Source of the DNA: Pseudomonas sp. LP_7_YM
GTDB taxonomy: Bacteria > Pseudomonadota > Gammaproteobacteria > Pseudomonadales > Pseudomonadaceae
NCBI RefSeq assembly: GCF_004364435.1
Contig: NZ_SOCT01000002.1
Coordinates: 682,001-746,000 of the forward strand
DNA: 64,000 nucleotides
Direction of reading: 5' to 3'
Shown: in pieces, positions 35,957 to 44,896 of the stretch
How the letters are laid out: the number at the start of each line of letters is the position of its first letter
Numbering within the stretch: the first letter of the stretch is position 1
Notes under the pieces: model-generated
Databases searched by the model: none
What the model saw: the letters and a program-made list of their open reading frames with translations, nothing else
What the model was told of the DNA's origin: nothing
Position numbers and translations under genes: made by a program

Positions 35957-36900
35957 CAGGCAGTCCTCAGGCGCGGGTTGATCAGGCGATACAGCACGTC
36001 GGCCAGCAGGTTCAGCAACAGGAAACCAATGGCCACGCACAGCACCACCCCTTGCACCACGGCGTAATCGCGATTGAACACGGCGTCGACGATCATCTTG
36101 CCGAAACCGGGAATGCTGAACACCTGCTCGGTGAGTACTGCGCCGCCGAGCAATTCACCAAACAGCAGGGTGGTCAGGGTGACAATGGGCATCAGCGCGT
36201 TACGCAGCGCGTGCTTGAGGATCACCGTGCGCGGGAACAGCCCCTTGGCCCGTGCCGTCCGTACATAATCTGCCCGCAGCACTTCGAGCATGGCGCTGCG
36301 GGTGTGGCGCATCAGCACACCGGAGAGCCCTGCGCCGAGCACGAAGGCCGGGAGGATCAAGGTCTTGAGGTTCTGCCCCACGTCTTCGCCCAGCGGCACG
36401 AAACCGGAGGCGGGCAGCCATTGCAGTTTCACGGCGAAGATCATGATCAGCAAAATCCCCAGCCAGAAGTGCGGAATGGAAATGCCCGACAGGGCGAATA
36501 CGTTGGCCGCATAGTCGGTGGCCGTGCCCTTGCGCACCGCCGAAATCACCCCGGTGGGAATACCGATCCCCAGTGCGATGATCAACGCCAGCACGGCCAG
36601 CTCGATGGTCACTGGCAGCTTGGACGCCAGCAACGTGGTCACCGGTTGCTCAGTGCGCAGCGAGGTGCCTAAATCACCTTGCAGCACATTGCCGACCCAA
36701 TGGACGTACTGCACCGGCAGAGGATCGTTGAGCCGATACTTTTCGCGCAGGTATTCCATGACAGCCGGATCACGTTCCTCACCGGCCATGGCCTGCACCG
36801 GATCGCCCGGCAGCAGCTTCTGCAGGGTGAAGACGAACAGCGAAACCAGAATCAGCGTTGGAAGCGCACTGATCAGGCGTCGCAGGATGAAAGTCAGCAT
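35956..36900 (-). CDS. Peptide/glutathione-type ABC transporter permease (DppB/GsiC-like)
   Basis: This 314-residue permease of the DppB type has six transmembrane helices, a conserved start (MLTFILRRLISALPTLILVS), the LPGDPVQAMAG and YRLNDPLPVQYVHW periplasmic loop motifs, and an EAA loop (DYVRTARAKGLFPRTVILKH). It pairs with the downstream DppC-like permease. The ATG at 36900 is chosen over a start seven codons upstream because it matches the family N-terminus. It follows the binding-protein gene by 43 bp. Confidence 0.93.
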   Translation of the reverse strand: MLTFILRRLISALPTLILVSLFVFTLQKLLPGDPVQAMAGEERDPAVMEYLREKYRLNDPLPVQYVHWVGNVLQGDLGTSLRTEQPVTTLLASKLPVTIELAVLALIIALGIGIPTGVISAVRKGTATDYAANVFALSGISIPHFWLGILLIMIFAVKLQWLPASGFVPLGEDVGQNLKTLILPAFVLGAGLSGVLMRHTRSAMLEVLRADYVRTARAKGLFPRTVILKHALRNALMPIVTLTTLLFGELLGGAVLTEQVFSIPGFGKMIVDAVFNRDYAVVQGVVLCVAIGFLLLNLLADVLYRLINPRLRTA

Positions 36901-36943
36901 GACGATTCCTCGTGGCCGCAACGGTTGTCCACAGCGTCGGTGA

Positions 36944-38443
36944 TCATTTGAAGGCGACGTTATTCAGACGGATCAGGCCATCGGGGTTGGGCACGAAGCC
37001 CGTCAGGTTGCTGCGCATGGCGATGATCCGCGGATCGAAATACAGGTAGCTGGTCGGCACGTCATCGGCGAGGACACGCAAGGCTTCGAAGTACAGGGCC
37101 TGACGCTGTGTCTGATCGTTAACGGTACGTGCCTTGTTCAGCAGTTCGTCGAGTTTCGGGTTGCAGAAGTGGCCGTCGTTCTGGCCGCCCTTGCAGGTCA
37201 CGAACTGGTGAATGTCGCCATCCGGGTCGGGCCGACCGGACCAGGCATTCATGCTGATCTGGAAGTTGCCGGCCTGTTGTTCATTGAGCAACGTGGCGTA
37301 TTCGGTCGCGATCAGATTGACCTTGAAGCCTGCTTCCTCGGTCATGGCCTGAACGATCTGGCCGACTTGCTGAGCGATGGGGTTGTTGGCGACCTTCAGC
37401 TCAACACTGACCGGGGCTTTTACGCCTGCTTCGGCCAGCAGCTTCTTGCTCGCCTCGACATCCCGGGCAGGAACCGGCAGGTCTTTGTCGTAATACGGAC
37501 TGTTTTTCGGGAAAGGCTGCGCGCTCGGTGCATACAGACCTTCGAACACCACCTGATTGAGCGCATCGCGGTCGATCGCCAGTTCGAAGGCCTTGCGTAC
37601 GCGCTTGTCCTTGCCCAGCGGATTGTTGGCCTTTTCGCCATTGCCGATGTTGTACATCAGTTGCATATAGCCCAGCCCTGGTGTGCTGAACACCTGAACA
37701 TGGCTGTCGGCCTTGGCGGTTTTCACGTCGGTGGGCGCCACCCGTTCGATGATGTCCAGATCACCCGAGCGCAGGTTGGCCAGACGCACCGAAGTGTCGG
37801 GAATCGGCAGGAAAATCACCTTGTCGAAGTGATAGGCCTGCTTGTTCCAGTAATTGTCGAAACGCTCCAGAACGATGCGGTCCTGCTGCACGCGCTGGAC
37901 GAATTTATAGGGCCCGGAGCACACCGGTCTGGCGCTGAAGTCGGTGGCCGCTGCCTTGGGCGCGAGCATCATCCCGGCACGGTCCGACAGTTGCGAAATC
38001 AGCGTGGCGTCGGCTTGCCTGACCTTGATCGCCACGGTTTTGGCATCGATGACCTCAACGCTTTCCACCGACGCCAGTTCGCTCTTGCGCAGCGAGTCGG
38101 GCAGGGCGCGGGCGCGGTCGAGATTGAACTTTACGGCGGCGGCGTCAAAGACTTCGCCGTCGTGGAAGGTCACGCCCTCGCGCAGGGTCATGGTCAGGGT
38201 TTTGCCATCCTCGCTCCAGTTCCACGCCGTGGCCAGTTGCGGCACGTAGGTCAAGTCGGGGCTGACGTCCACCAGCTTGTCGCACAGGGCGGTGTACACC
38301 AGGCGTCCCGAGTAGGTGCGCGAGCGATGCGGGTCCAGCACGTCGGGATCGTCCTGAATGCCGATGCGCAGCGTGGTGTCGGCAAACGCCGAGTTCGCAG
38401 CAAGCAGCAACAACGCGGTTGTCATCAGTGGGGCGAACTTCAT
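36944..38443 (-). CDS. Periplasmic peptide/glutathione-type substrate-binding protein
   Basis: This 499-residue extracellular solute-binding protein of family 5 (DppA/GsiB-like) starts with a signal peptide ([21 protein letters not shown], cleaved before DTTLRIG). The family-5 signature region near residue 60-80 ([18 protein letters not shown]) and later LAIDRDALN and [10 protein letters not shown] blocks are present. It would capture the transported compound in the periplasm. Its ATG overlaps the stop of the preceding ATPase gene by four bases. The combination with a cytosolic gamma-glutamyltransferase hints at a gamma-glutamyl peptide or glutathione ligand, but ligand identity cannot be read from sequence. 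Confidence 0.92.
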   Translation of the reverse strand: MKFAPLMTTALLLLAANSAFADTTLRIGIQDDPDVLDPHRSRTYSGRLVYTALCDKLVDVSPDLTYVPQLATAWNWSEDGKTLTMTLREGVTFHDGEVFDAAAVKFNLDRARALPDSLRKSELASVESVEVIDAKTVAIKVRQADATLISQLSDRAGMMLAPKAAATDFSARPVCSGPYKFVQRVQQDRIVLERFDNYWNKQAYHFDKVIFLPIPDTSVRLANLRSGDLDIIERVAPTDVKTAKADSHVQVFSTPGLGYMQLMYNIGNGEKANNPLGKDKRVRKAFELAIDRDALNQVVFEGLYAPSAQPFPKNSPYYDKDLPVPARDVEASKKLLAEAGVKAPVSVELKVANNPIAQQVGQIVQAMTEEAGFKVNLIATEYATLLNEQQAGNFQISMNAWSGRPDPDGDIHQFVTCKGGQNDGHFCNPKLDELLNKARTVNDQTQRQALYFEALRVLADDVPTSYLYFDPRIIAMRSNLTGFVPNPDGLIRLNNVAFK

Positions 38444-39561
38444 GGCTGACTCTCCAGAGAAAGGGCTTGATGGCTTTTGAACAGGTTCAGGCGCTGGCTG
38501 TAGGCGGCGCTGGGCGTGGGCACGATTAGCGAACCGGCACCGGCATTGGCGATTTCGCGCCAGTAGTGGCAGGCGACCTGACGCCCCGGCTCGACGGTTT
38601 CGAAGGCGGGTTTGAGTTCGCGACACAGCGCCTTGGCGTGGGGGCAGCGGGTGTGAAAACGGCAGCCTGACGGCGGCTTGCTCGGGCTCGGCATGTCGCC
38701 GCCGAGCAGCGGACGAGGGCGTCGCAGGTCAGGATGGCTAACCGGCACTGCGGCCATCAGCGCTTGTGTATAAGGATGAAAGGGGGTTTCGAACAGCGCG
38801 TTGACCGGCGCCAGCTCAACGATTTCGCCAAGGTACATCACCGCCACCCGATCACTCATGTGACGTATCACTGCCAGCCCATGGGCCACGATTAGCAGCG
38901 TCAGGCCGAACTGATGCTTAAGGTCCTCAAGCAGGTTGACCACTTGCGCCTGCACCGACACGTCCAGCGCCGAGACCGGCTCGTCGCCGAGAATCAGCCG
39001 AGGTTCGGAGGCCAGGGCGCGGGCGATGCCGATACGCTGACGCTGGCCACCGGAAAATTCATGGGGGAAGCGGCTGCCATGCTCAGGCGCCAGGCCAACG
39101 GTGCGCAGCAGCTCGGCGACCTTGTCCTGTCGTGCGCTGCGCGAATCGTCGCGGTGCAGCCAGATTGGCTCGCCGATAATCGACTCTACGCTCATGCGCG
39201 GGTTCAGTGAGGCAAACGGGTCCTGAAAGATGATTTGCAGATCACGCCGCACCTGACGCAGCTTGTCGGCGGGCAGGTTGCCCAGATTGCGGCCTTCGTA
39301 AATCACATCGCCAGCCGTGGGCTTGAGCAGGTTCAGCAGCACGCGGCCCAAGGTCGATTTACCGGAGCCTGATTCGCCCACCAGCGCCAGCGTTTCGCCG
39401 CGCCGTACCGCCAGTGAGACCTCATTGACAGCCTGCACCGGCGGCTTTTTGCGCTGAAAAAGTCCGGCTTCGCTGTGGAAGTGTTTGCTGACCGCGATGC
39501 TTTCCAGAATCGGACTTTCCAAGGGGGCTGCATCGGCGATGGTGCTGACGGGTGTGTTCAT
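38440..39561 (-). CDS. Peptide-type ABC transporter ATPase (DppF-like)
   Basis: This 373-residue ATPase has Walker [10 protein letters not shown], the signature SGGQRQR, Walker [13 protein letters not shown] and the H-loop histidine in [10 protein letters not shown]. The C-terminal oligopeptide-transporter domain has the cysteine cluster [15 protein letters not shown], common in these ATPases and possibly binding an iron-sulfur cluster. Start and stop overlap the neighbouring genes by four bases each (ATGA), so it is embedded in a coupled operon. It works as a heterodimer with the ATPase encoded immediately upstream. Confidence 0.93.
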   Translation of the reverse strand: MNTPVSTIADAAPLESPILESIAVSKHFHSEAGLFQRKKPPVQAVNEVSLAVRRGETLALVGESGSGKSTLGRVLLNLLKPTAGDVIYEGRNLGNLPADKLRQVRRDLQIIFQDPFASLNPRMSVESIIGEPIWLHRDDSRSARQDKVAELLRTVGLAPEHGSRFPHEFSGGQRQRIGIARALASEPRLILGDEPVSALDVSVQAQVVNLLEDLKHQFGLTLLIVAHGLAVIRHMSDRVAVMYLGEIVELAPVNALFETPFHPYTQALMAAVPVSHPDLRRPRPLLGGDMPSPSKPPSGCRFHTRCPHAKALCRELKPAFETVEPGRQVACHYWREIANAGAGSLIVPTPSAAYSQRLNLFKSHQALSLESQP

Positions 39562-40565
39562 GCGCTGACTCCCAGATGCTGTTCCAGTGGCGCACGAATG
39601 CACGCCGCGAAGTGACCCGCGGAGATTTCCAGCAGCGGCGGTCGGGCTTCGCGACAGGCTGCAATAACGAACGGACAGCGACTGGCGAAGCGACAGCCGC
39701 TGGGCATTTGCGCGGGCGTCGGCACGCGGCCATTGATCGTCGCCAGGCGGCCTTCCCGCGGCCCCACCGATGGCATCGAGCCCATCAGGCCGATGGTGTA
39801 AGGGTGCTGCGGGTCGTCGAACAGGGTCTTCACCGAAGCGCTTTCGACGACGCGACCGGCGTACATCACCATCACCTCGTCGGCGACTTCGGCGACCACG
39901 CCCAGGTCGTGCGTGATGAGGATCATCGAGGTGCCGGTCTCGGCCTGCAGGCTGGCCACCAGTGCAAGAATCTGTGCCTGAATGGTCACGTCCAGCGCCG
40001 TCGTGGGTTCGTCGGCGATGATCAGTGCTGGGTCGTTGGCCAGCGCCATGGCGATCATCGCGCGCTGGCGCATGCCGCCGGACAGTTCGTGGGGGTAGGC
40101 GTCCAGACGCTGAAGGGCATCGGGCACGCGGACCTTTTCCAGCATCAGCAGCGCGCGCTGCCGTGCGGCACTGGCGGACAGGCCCTGATGACGGATCACG
40201 CTTTCGGCGATCTGCTCGCCGATGGTGAACACCGGGTTGAGCGAGGTCATCGGCTCTTGAAAGATCATTGCCATGCGGTTGCCACGCACATCGAGCAGGC
40301 GTTCATCGGACATGCCCAGCAGCGGCTCTTCCAGCAGGCTCGAAGCGCTGGCCTGGACCTTGGCGGTGTCCGGCAGCAGGCCCATGAGCGCCATGGAGGT
40401 CACGCTCTTGCCGCAGCCGGATTCGCCGACGATGGCCAGTGTCTTGCCTGGGTGGATGGAGAACGAAACGCCGTCGACCACGTTGGCCGGGGCATCCTTG
40501 AAGCGCACGGTCAGGTCGCTCACGCTCAGTACGGCGTGGGACTGATTACGAGGGGTGTCACTCAT
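39558..40565 (-). CDS. Peptide-type ABC transporter ATPase (DppD-like)
   Basis: This 335-residue ATPase has Walker A GESGCGKS, signature LSGGMRQR, Walker [13 protein letters not shown] and H-loop histidine in [10 protein letters not shown]. It carries the C-terminal oligopeptide-transporter domain with cysteines in [15 protein letters not shown]. It is the first structural gene after the regulator, whose stop overlaps its ATG by four bases. Together with the DppF-like ATPase it powers the two permeases downstream. The whole operon is read from the GntR gene to the gamma-glutamyltransferase gene. Confidence 0.93.
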   Translation of the reverse strand: MSDTPRNQSHAVLSVSDLTVRFKDAPANVVDGVSFSIHPGKTLAIVGESGCGKSVTSMALMGLLPDTAKVQASASSLLEEPLLGMSDERLLDVRGNRMAMIFQEPMTSLNPVFTIGEQIAESVIRHQGLSASAARQRALLMLEKVRVPDALQRLDAYPHELSGGMRQRAMIAMALANDPALIIADEPTTALDVTIQAQILALVASLQAETGTSMILITHDLGVVAEVADEVMVMYAGRVVESASVKTLFDDPQHPYTIGLMGSMPSVGPREGRLATINGRVPTPAQMPSGCRFASRCPFVIAACREARPPLLEISAGHFAACIRAPLEQHLGVSA

Positions 40566-41299
40566 ACGCTGGCCTCGAGGTCTTGTTGAATGACGTGGTC
40601 CAGGGCCTGCTGCAAGGCGCGCAAATGGCCACGCATGGCAGTGGCGGCCTTGACCGGGTCGCGGGTTTCGATGGCACTGACGATGTCGTCGTGATCGTGG
40701 CTGTAGGTGTCCAGACGGTCGGCATTGCGTGCGCGTTGGCGCAGGTCGCGCCAGGCGGGATCCAGGCGAATGGCGTCGAGCATTTCAAAGATGTCCAGCA
40801 TCAGCCGGTTGCCTGCGGCTTCGGCAATGCCACGGTGCAGCGCGCTGTCCCACAGCTCAATGCCCTCGGCGTCGATCTCGGTGGCGTGCTGCTGACGCGT
40901 GGTGCGTTCGGTCAGGCGGCGCAGGATCGCCATTTGCTCCCCGCTGGCCCGCAGCGCAGCGAGGGACGCCAGCGCTGGTTCCAGATACAGGCGCGCTTCC
41001 ATGACCTCGCTGAAATTGGTTCGGCTGGACAGCTTGGCAAAACTCATCGATGCGCTGGGCGGAGTCGGCCCGACGAAGGTGCCTTTGCCCTGGCGACGCC
41101 AGATCTGCCCTTCGGCCTCAAGCACCGACAGAGCCCGGCGAATGGCTCGGCGACTTACACCGAAATCCACCGCCAGTTCACGTTCGGTAGGCAATGCCCG
41201 CTGGGGAAATGCCGCATGTTGCGCGACCATCTGGCGTAAGGCATCCAGGGCCATTTTCGACGAATTGTCGTGGAGCGCTTCAGTCTCGAACCTTTCCAT
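40562..41299 (-). CDS. GntR-family (FadR/FCD type) transcriptional regulator
   Basis: This 245-residue regulator has an N-terminal winged helix-turn-helix (LPTERELAVDFGVSRRAIRRALSVL, then GQIWRRQGKGTFVG) and a C-terminal helical FCD ligand-binding domain with the metal-ligand histidines expected in this group (SALHRGIAEAAGNRL and YSHDHDDIVSAIE). It is the first gene of the ABC transporter/gamma-glutamyltransferase operon, coupled to it by an ATGA overlap, and so probably senses the transported compound or a derivative and controls the whole unit. Repeated CCAAT/ATTGG half-sites upstream are candidate operators. Confidence 0.92.
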   Translation of the reverse strand: MERFETEALHDNSSKMALDALRQMVAQHAAFPQRALPTERELAVDFGVSRRAIRRALSVLEAEGQIWRRQGKGTFVGPTPPSASMSFAKLSSRTNFSEVMEARLYLEPALASLAALRASGEQMAILRRLTERTTRQQHATEIDAEGIELWDSALHRGIAEAAGNRLMLDIFEMLDAIRLDPAWRDLRQRARNADRLDTYSHDHDDIVSAIETRDPVKAATAMRGHLRALQQALDHVIQQDLEASV

Positions 41300-41385
41300 C
41301 GTGGTCTCTCGTGACAGATGAAAACAGGACGCCGCTCGTGATCGCGGCTATTAAGGGGCGATATCGGAAGGGTGCAATAGCGATG

Positions 41386-41530
41386 CCAATTTAAATTGGT
41401 TCGGCGGTGGGCCAGGCAATTTGTCGGGCTTAGAGGAGCGCATTGGCACATTGCGGGCCAATTGCCAATGGTTCAGGAGGTTGGTTCGCGGGATTAAGAG
41501 GGGATTGGTTCGGGGATTAAGCGCACCAAT
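41386..41530. promoter_or_regulatory. Cluster of CCAAT/ATTGG half-sites upstream of the GntR operon
   Basis: The upstream region contains a perfect palindrome CCAATTTAAATTGG (41386-41399), a further overlapping pair in CCAATTGCCAATGG (41459-41472), and additional ATTGG or CCAAT copies near 41442, 41505 and 41526. TTGGTTCG-(C)GGGATTAAG occurs twice (41481-41498 and 41505-41521). Palindromic, repeated half-sites next to a FadR-type gene fit a multi-site operator controlling the divergent-free minus-strand operon. The distance to the GntR start is 87 bp or more. Confidence 0.5.
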
Positions 41531-41680
41531 TTTTTGAAGATGTTACTTGCATGCCTGTTTATGGTTCGGGTGCATGGTTACGGGGCGGCAGCTCGGCAAG
41601 GGCAGCCGCCGCTGTGGAGGCGGCTTGCTTACCAAGAGATCGGTGGATGCAGAGCCGCGTTGGGGTTTGAAGTCAATCTT

Positions 41681-41767
41681 CGTGAGCAAGCTCACTCCCG
41701 CAACAGGACCTACATGCAGCCCGGAATCGAGACTGGCAAGTAATCTGCGGGAATGAGCCCGCTCACG
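41681..41767. repeat. REPIN (inverted REP pair, GAGCAAGCTC type)
   Basis: CGTGAGCAAGCTCACTCCCG (41681-41700) and GCGGGAATGAGCCCGCTCAC (41747-41766) are REP sequences in inverted orientation, 45 bp apart, forming a REPIN of 87 bp. A further partial copy (CGTGAGCAAG) lies near 41817. This REP family is frequent in the P. syringae and P. fluorescens groups. It fills much of the 560-bp gap between the GntR gene and dkgB, which otherwise holds no gene. Confidence 0.8.
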
Positions 41768-41862
41768 ACAGGGCCGTTCGAATCGCAGCCTCTTCGGGGG
41801 ACGAAGGTGACGCCTCGTGAGCAAGTCCATCTCATCAGCCGACCGCACCTGTCCTCAGATGC

Positions 41863-42666
41863 TTAATCCCACTGCGGCGCGAGACTTGCAGGGCTGGTCA
41901 GGCGGTGCGCACGATCAAGCGCGGCGATTTGCTTCATGTCGTCGTCGCTGAGTGTGAGGTCCACAGCCTTGAGATTGCTCTCCAGATTGGCCCGTTTGGT
42001 GGAGGACGGGATGACCGAATAGCCCAGTTGCATCGCCCAGGCCAGCGTCACCTGTGCCGGCGTTGCATCGTGACGCCTGGCAATCTGCTCGATGACCGGG
42101 TCTTTCAGCACTTCGCCCACGGCCAGGGTCATGTACGAAGTGATCTTGATCCCTTGCTGTCTGGCAAAGTCGGCAACGACGCGGTTTTGCAGATAGGGGT
42201 GCAGTTCGATCTGGTTGGTGGCGATATTCTGCGCACCTACTGCCTCGATTGCTTCCTTCATCAGCGCGATGGTGAAGTTCGACACGCCGATTTCACGGGT
42301 CAGGCCCTGTTTCTTCGCCTCAAGCAGAGCGCCCATGAATTCGGCGACCGGCACCTTGCCACCTGGCGATGGCCAGTGAATGAGGGTCAGGTCGACGTGA
42401 TCGGTTTTTAGCTTCGTCAGGCTTTCCTTGAGGCTGGGGATCAGCTTGTCGGCGGCGAAATTATCGGTCCAGATCTTGGTGGTGATGAACAGCTCATCGC
42501 GTGGAACGCCGCTCTGCCCGATGGCGATGCCGACCTCGGCCTCGTTGCCGTAGATCTGTGCGGTGTCGATGACGCGATAGCCCAGTTCCAGGCCGTTGCT
42601 GACCGAGTCGATGACGACCTGGTCTTTCAAACGGAAGGTGCCAAGACCAAATGCAGGAACAGTCAT
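41863..42666 (-). CDS. dkgB: 2,5-diketo-D-gluconate reductase B / methylglyoxal reductase (aldo-keto reductase)
   Basis: This 267-residue NADPH-dependent aldo-keto reductase is very close to E. coli DkgB throughout, from [19 protein letters not shown] to the APQWD C-terminus. The catalytic tetrad is present: Asp34, Tyr39 (DTAQIYGNE), Lys64 (TTKIW) and His97 (LIHWPSP), with the NADPH site in [14 protein letters not shown]. It reduces 2,5-diketo-D-gluconate and small aldehydes such as methylglyoxal. The ATG at 42666 is taken because the upstream 14 codons have no family match. It is monocistronic. Confidence 0.92.
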   Translation of the reverse strand: MTVPAFGLGTFRLKDQVVIDSVSNGLELGYRVIDTAQIYGNEAEVGIAIGQSGVPRDELFITTKIWTDNFAADKLIPSLKESLTKLKTDHVDLTLIHWPSPGGKVPVAEFMGALLEAKKQGLTREIGVSNFTIALMKEAIEAVGAQNIATNQIELHPYLQNRVVADFARQQGIKITSYMTLAVGEVLKDPVIEQIARRHDATPAQVTLAWAMQLGYSVIPSSTKRANLESNLKAVDLTLSDDDMKQIAALDRAHRLTSPASLAPQWD

Positions 42667-42885
42667 TAAGTACTCCAGTACGCAGGTTGAAAATGTTCGG
42701 CCCCTCATTGCGTTTGGGTCCCGAAGAAAATGGCGATCAATCGGAATTTCGACCGTAAATCCTAAGCAGCGCTGGAGGGTAGAGCGATGGCAGTGAGTGT
42801 TCGTTCAGTTGGATTGAGGCCGATGCCCAGACGCCCGGGCTGTCCCGTTGGCACCCAGAATCCGCCAACGGATGTCGCCCGTTGT

Positions 42886-43446
42886 TCAGGCGTGCCCGTC
42901 CTTCTTCACGAAATGCTTGTGCATGTCTGCGGTCAGGACTTCGACGCGTTCAGTCAGGACCTTGGTCATTTCGGTCAGGCGGGTATTCTGTTCCAGCAGT
43001 TCAAGCATCTGTGCGGTGTTTTGCGCGGCACTTGCCATGCGCTCTTCGTTGGCCACTGCCAAGGCTTCGCGATGTTGTGCATCGGCATCGGATGTGGCCT
43101 TGTCCCGGGCAGCCTGACGGGTCTGGGCCAGCAGAATGAGCGGCGCGGCGTAGGCCGATTGCAGGCTGAATGCCAGATTCAGGAGGATGAAAGGGTAGAG
43201 GTCGAACGTCACCAGGCCACTCAGGTTGGCACCCACCCATAGCAGCACGAGCAGGGTTTGTGCTCCAAGGAAGGTGGGTGTGCCGAAGAAACGCGCGAAG
43301 GCTTCGGCCTTCAGAGCAAAAGCGTCGCTGCCAAAAGTGGGCGCCAGGTGCGCATGGAGTTTATGAAAGCGCATGTGATCGACTTTCACAGGCTTGGCGG
43401 GTGCGGTTGTGTCGGTGGCAGTGGTTTCGGGGGTGACAGCGGGCAT
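42886..43446 (-). CDS. DUF1003 membrane protein
   Basis: This 186-residue protein of the DUF1003 family has two close transmembrane helices (about 60-110) in the family pattern FGTPTFLGAQTLLVLLWVGANL and LYPFILLNLAFSLQSAYAAPLILLAQ, followed by a long charged coiled-coil tail (about 115-180). The function of the family is unknown. The ATG at 43446 is preferred; an in-frame ATG ten codons upstream is possible. The gene has its own spacing from neighbours and no clear partner. Confidence 0.85.
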   Translation of the reverse strand: MPAVTPETTATDTTAPAKPVKVDHMRFHKLHAHLAPTFGSDAFALKAEAFARFFGTPTFLGAQTLLVLLWVGANLSGLVTFDLYPFILLNLAFSLQSAYAAPLILLAQTRQAARDKATSDADAQHREALAVANEERMASAAQNTAQMLELLEQNTRLTEMTKVLTERVEVLTADMHKHFVKKDGHA

Positions 43447-43547
43447 GGGCCATTCTCGCAGGTTAAAGACTTTCACCTACTATAGGCCCACGCTCGCAGG
43501 CTTTGTACTGAGCTGCGGTGAATGCGTGATGACCCACAGCGCAGAGG

Positions 43548-43754
43548 TCAGTCCTGCTGCTCGGGGTACAACGGCTTGGAGCGATGCATGATGTTGGCGT
43601 AGTCGTACACGTACTGACGGCCTGCGTGGCTAGTCATGCGCAGACAATCGATCAGTTGTCGCTCTTTTTTGTTCAGGTATCTCAACTCTTTCTGGTCACT
43701 GGACTTGAGGCGATCGCGTTCATGGGCGTCAGGAAAGGTGATGACGTTCGTCAT
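43548..43754 (-). CDS. Small conserved-looking hypothetical protein
   Basis: This is a 68-residue hydrophilic protein, rich in charged and aromatic residues (RDRLKSSDQKELRYLNKKER, then GRQYVYDYANIMHRSKPL), without signal peptide or membrane segment. It has a very good ribosome-binding site (AAGGAGATATTTC before ATG 43754), which together with natural composition supports real translation. I do not recognise the family and propose no function. It follows the GreA/GreB-like gene on the same strand after 121 bp. Confidence 0.7.
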   Translation of the reverse strand: MTNVITFPDAHERDRLKSSDQKELRYLNKKERQLIDCLRMTSHAGRQYVYDYANIMHRSKPLYPEQQD

Positions 43755-43875
43755 GAAATATCTCCTTGGTTAAATCCGTGTGCCCGGTTCCATGTCCGGG
43801 TTTATTGCTTGTCGTGTGACCTCGCACCTTACCCACAAAAAGTCTGACCCATCAACCCTGCAAATGATTAACAGA

Positions 43876-44358
43876 TCACAGTACACGCGTGACTTCGAAC
43901 GATTGGCGACTGCCATTGACGCTGATTTGCAGCTCATCGCCTTCGAGCTTGCCAAGCAGATTTTGCCCCAAGGGCGCGCGCGGGGTGATGACCGTGATCA
44001 GCGTGTCATCGAGATAAACCTTCAGGCCCGCCGCATCCGGGCCGAGAAACAGGTGCTGCGCCACGCCCTTGCCCGACTCAAGGACGATCAGGTCTCCCGA
44101 CTGAATGCCGCGCGTCTGATCGAATGGCTTGAGGCCGAGCTGCCGATACAGGCTCAGCGACTGACGAATTTCCTCCACGCGACGCGCTTGGCCGGCCGCC
44201 AGATAGGAGGCCTCAAGACCCAGGGTGTCGTACTTGTTCTCGGCAATGTTTTCTTCATGCGTCGCCGTTTCGTAGGCGGTTTGCGCGGCACGAATGGCGA
44301 CGTCCAGATCGATGTCGAGTTTTTCGATGATCCGTTGCAGGACCTGTTGCTTGTTCAT
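43876..44358 (-). CDS. GreA/GreB-family transcription elongation factor-like protein
   Basis: This 160-residue protein has the two-part Gre architecture: an N-terminal helical hairpin (residues about 1-75) and a C-terminal FKBP-like domain (GIQSGDLIVLESGKGVAQHLFLGP to the PRAPLGQNLLGKLEGDE signature). The hairpin tip contains acidic residues in THEENIAENKYD, comparable with the GDLSENAEY tip that triggers RNA cleavage by stalled RNA polymerase. It is shorter and more diverged than canonical GreA or GreB and is likely a paralogue acting on RNA polymerase. The ATG at 44358 (MNKQQVLQ) is chosen. It is followed by the small hypothetical gene. Confidence 0.85.
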   Translation of the reverse strand: MNKQQVLQRIIEKLDIDLDVAIRAAQTAYETATHEENIAENKYDTLGLEASYLAAGQARRVEEIRQSLSLYRQLGLKPFDQTRGIQSGDLIVLESGKGVAQHLFLGPDAAGLKVYLDDTLITVITPRAPLGQNLLGKLEGDELQISVNGSRQSFEVTRVL

Positions 44359-44384
44359 GAGTGCGGCATATCTCGTCAAATGAA

Positions 44385-44780
44385 TCAACCGCAGAACTGA
44401 TAGATCGCCGCGCGGCTTTTTTCGCTTGGGGCGGTCTGGTTCTGCTGCATCCAGAACTGGCATTTTGGCCCGTTGAAACTGCGCTGCCGGTCGGCCTCTT
44501 CGGCTTTCTGAGCCTGACGGGTCTCGCTGTCACGCAGGATCTGCCGGTACTGATCAAACATCGAGTTGTCACTCTCAGGCTTTGCTTTGCCTGTCGGCGG
44601 GGTGATCAATTGCGCAGCGGCGTTATTCAGGGCCTGGGTCTGTTCGGCAGGCAGGGCCTTGTAGACCAACCAGCCGGTGAGCACGACAGCCAGGCATCCC
44701 AGCCAGATGCCAGCGGCAATGGACAACGCCAATTTCAGCGGACGCAGCGTGGCGGACAATTCGCGATGTTTGACGTACAT
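44385..44780 (-). CDS. Single-pass membrane hypothetical protein
   Basis: This 131-residue protein has one clear transmembrane helix (about residues 18-41, LALSIAAGIWLGCLAVVLTGWLVY without the flanks) and a hydrophilic C-terminal part (about 45-131) probably in the periplasm, ending with two cysteines (GPKCQFW and YQFCG) that could form a disulfide. GGAG precedes ATG 44780 at good spacing. The longer in-frame reading upstream lacks a ribosome-binding site. It is divergent from earP and 26 bp upstream of the Gre-like gene. The family is not recognised. Confidence 0.75.
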   Translation of the reverse strand: MYVKHRELSATLRPLKLALSIAAGIWLGCLAVVLTGWLVYKALPAEQTQALNNAAAQLITPPTGKAKPESDNSMFDQYRQILRDSETRQAQKAEEADRQRSFNGPKCQFWMQQNQTAPSEKSRAAIYQFCG

Positions 44781-44896
44781 GGCAGACTCCAGGCTTGCAC
44801 AGTGTCGGTGGCCGCGATTGTCGCACGACCAGCGCTGGTGATTCAGTGCTGTTATGACGGACAATCCGTTTTTTTGAACATCCTCAGGGAGCCCCG

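Noticed and set aside
37169..38449. 426-codon plus-strand frame opposite the substrate-binding protein gene
   Set aside because: It is a codon-bias shadow of the intact, well-recognised binding protein gene.
41440..41460. TGGCAC followed by GC at sigma-54 spacing
   Set aside because: Only the -24 element matches; the -12 part is poor and it points away from the operon, so it is treated as part of the half-site cluster instead.
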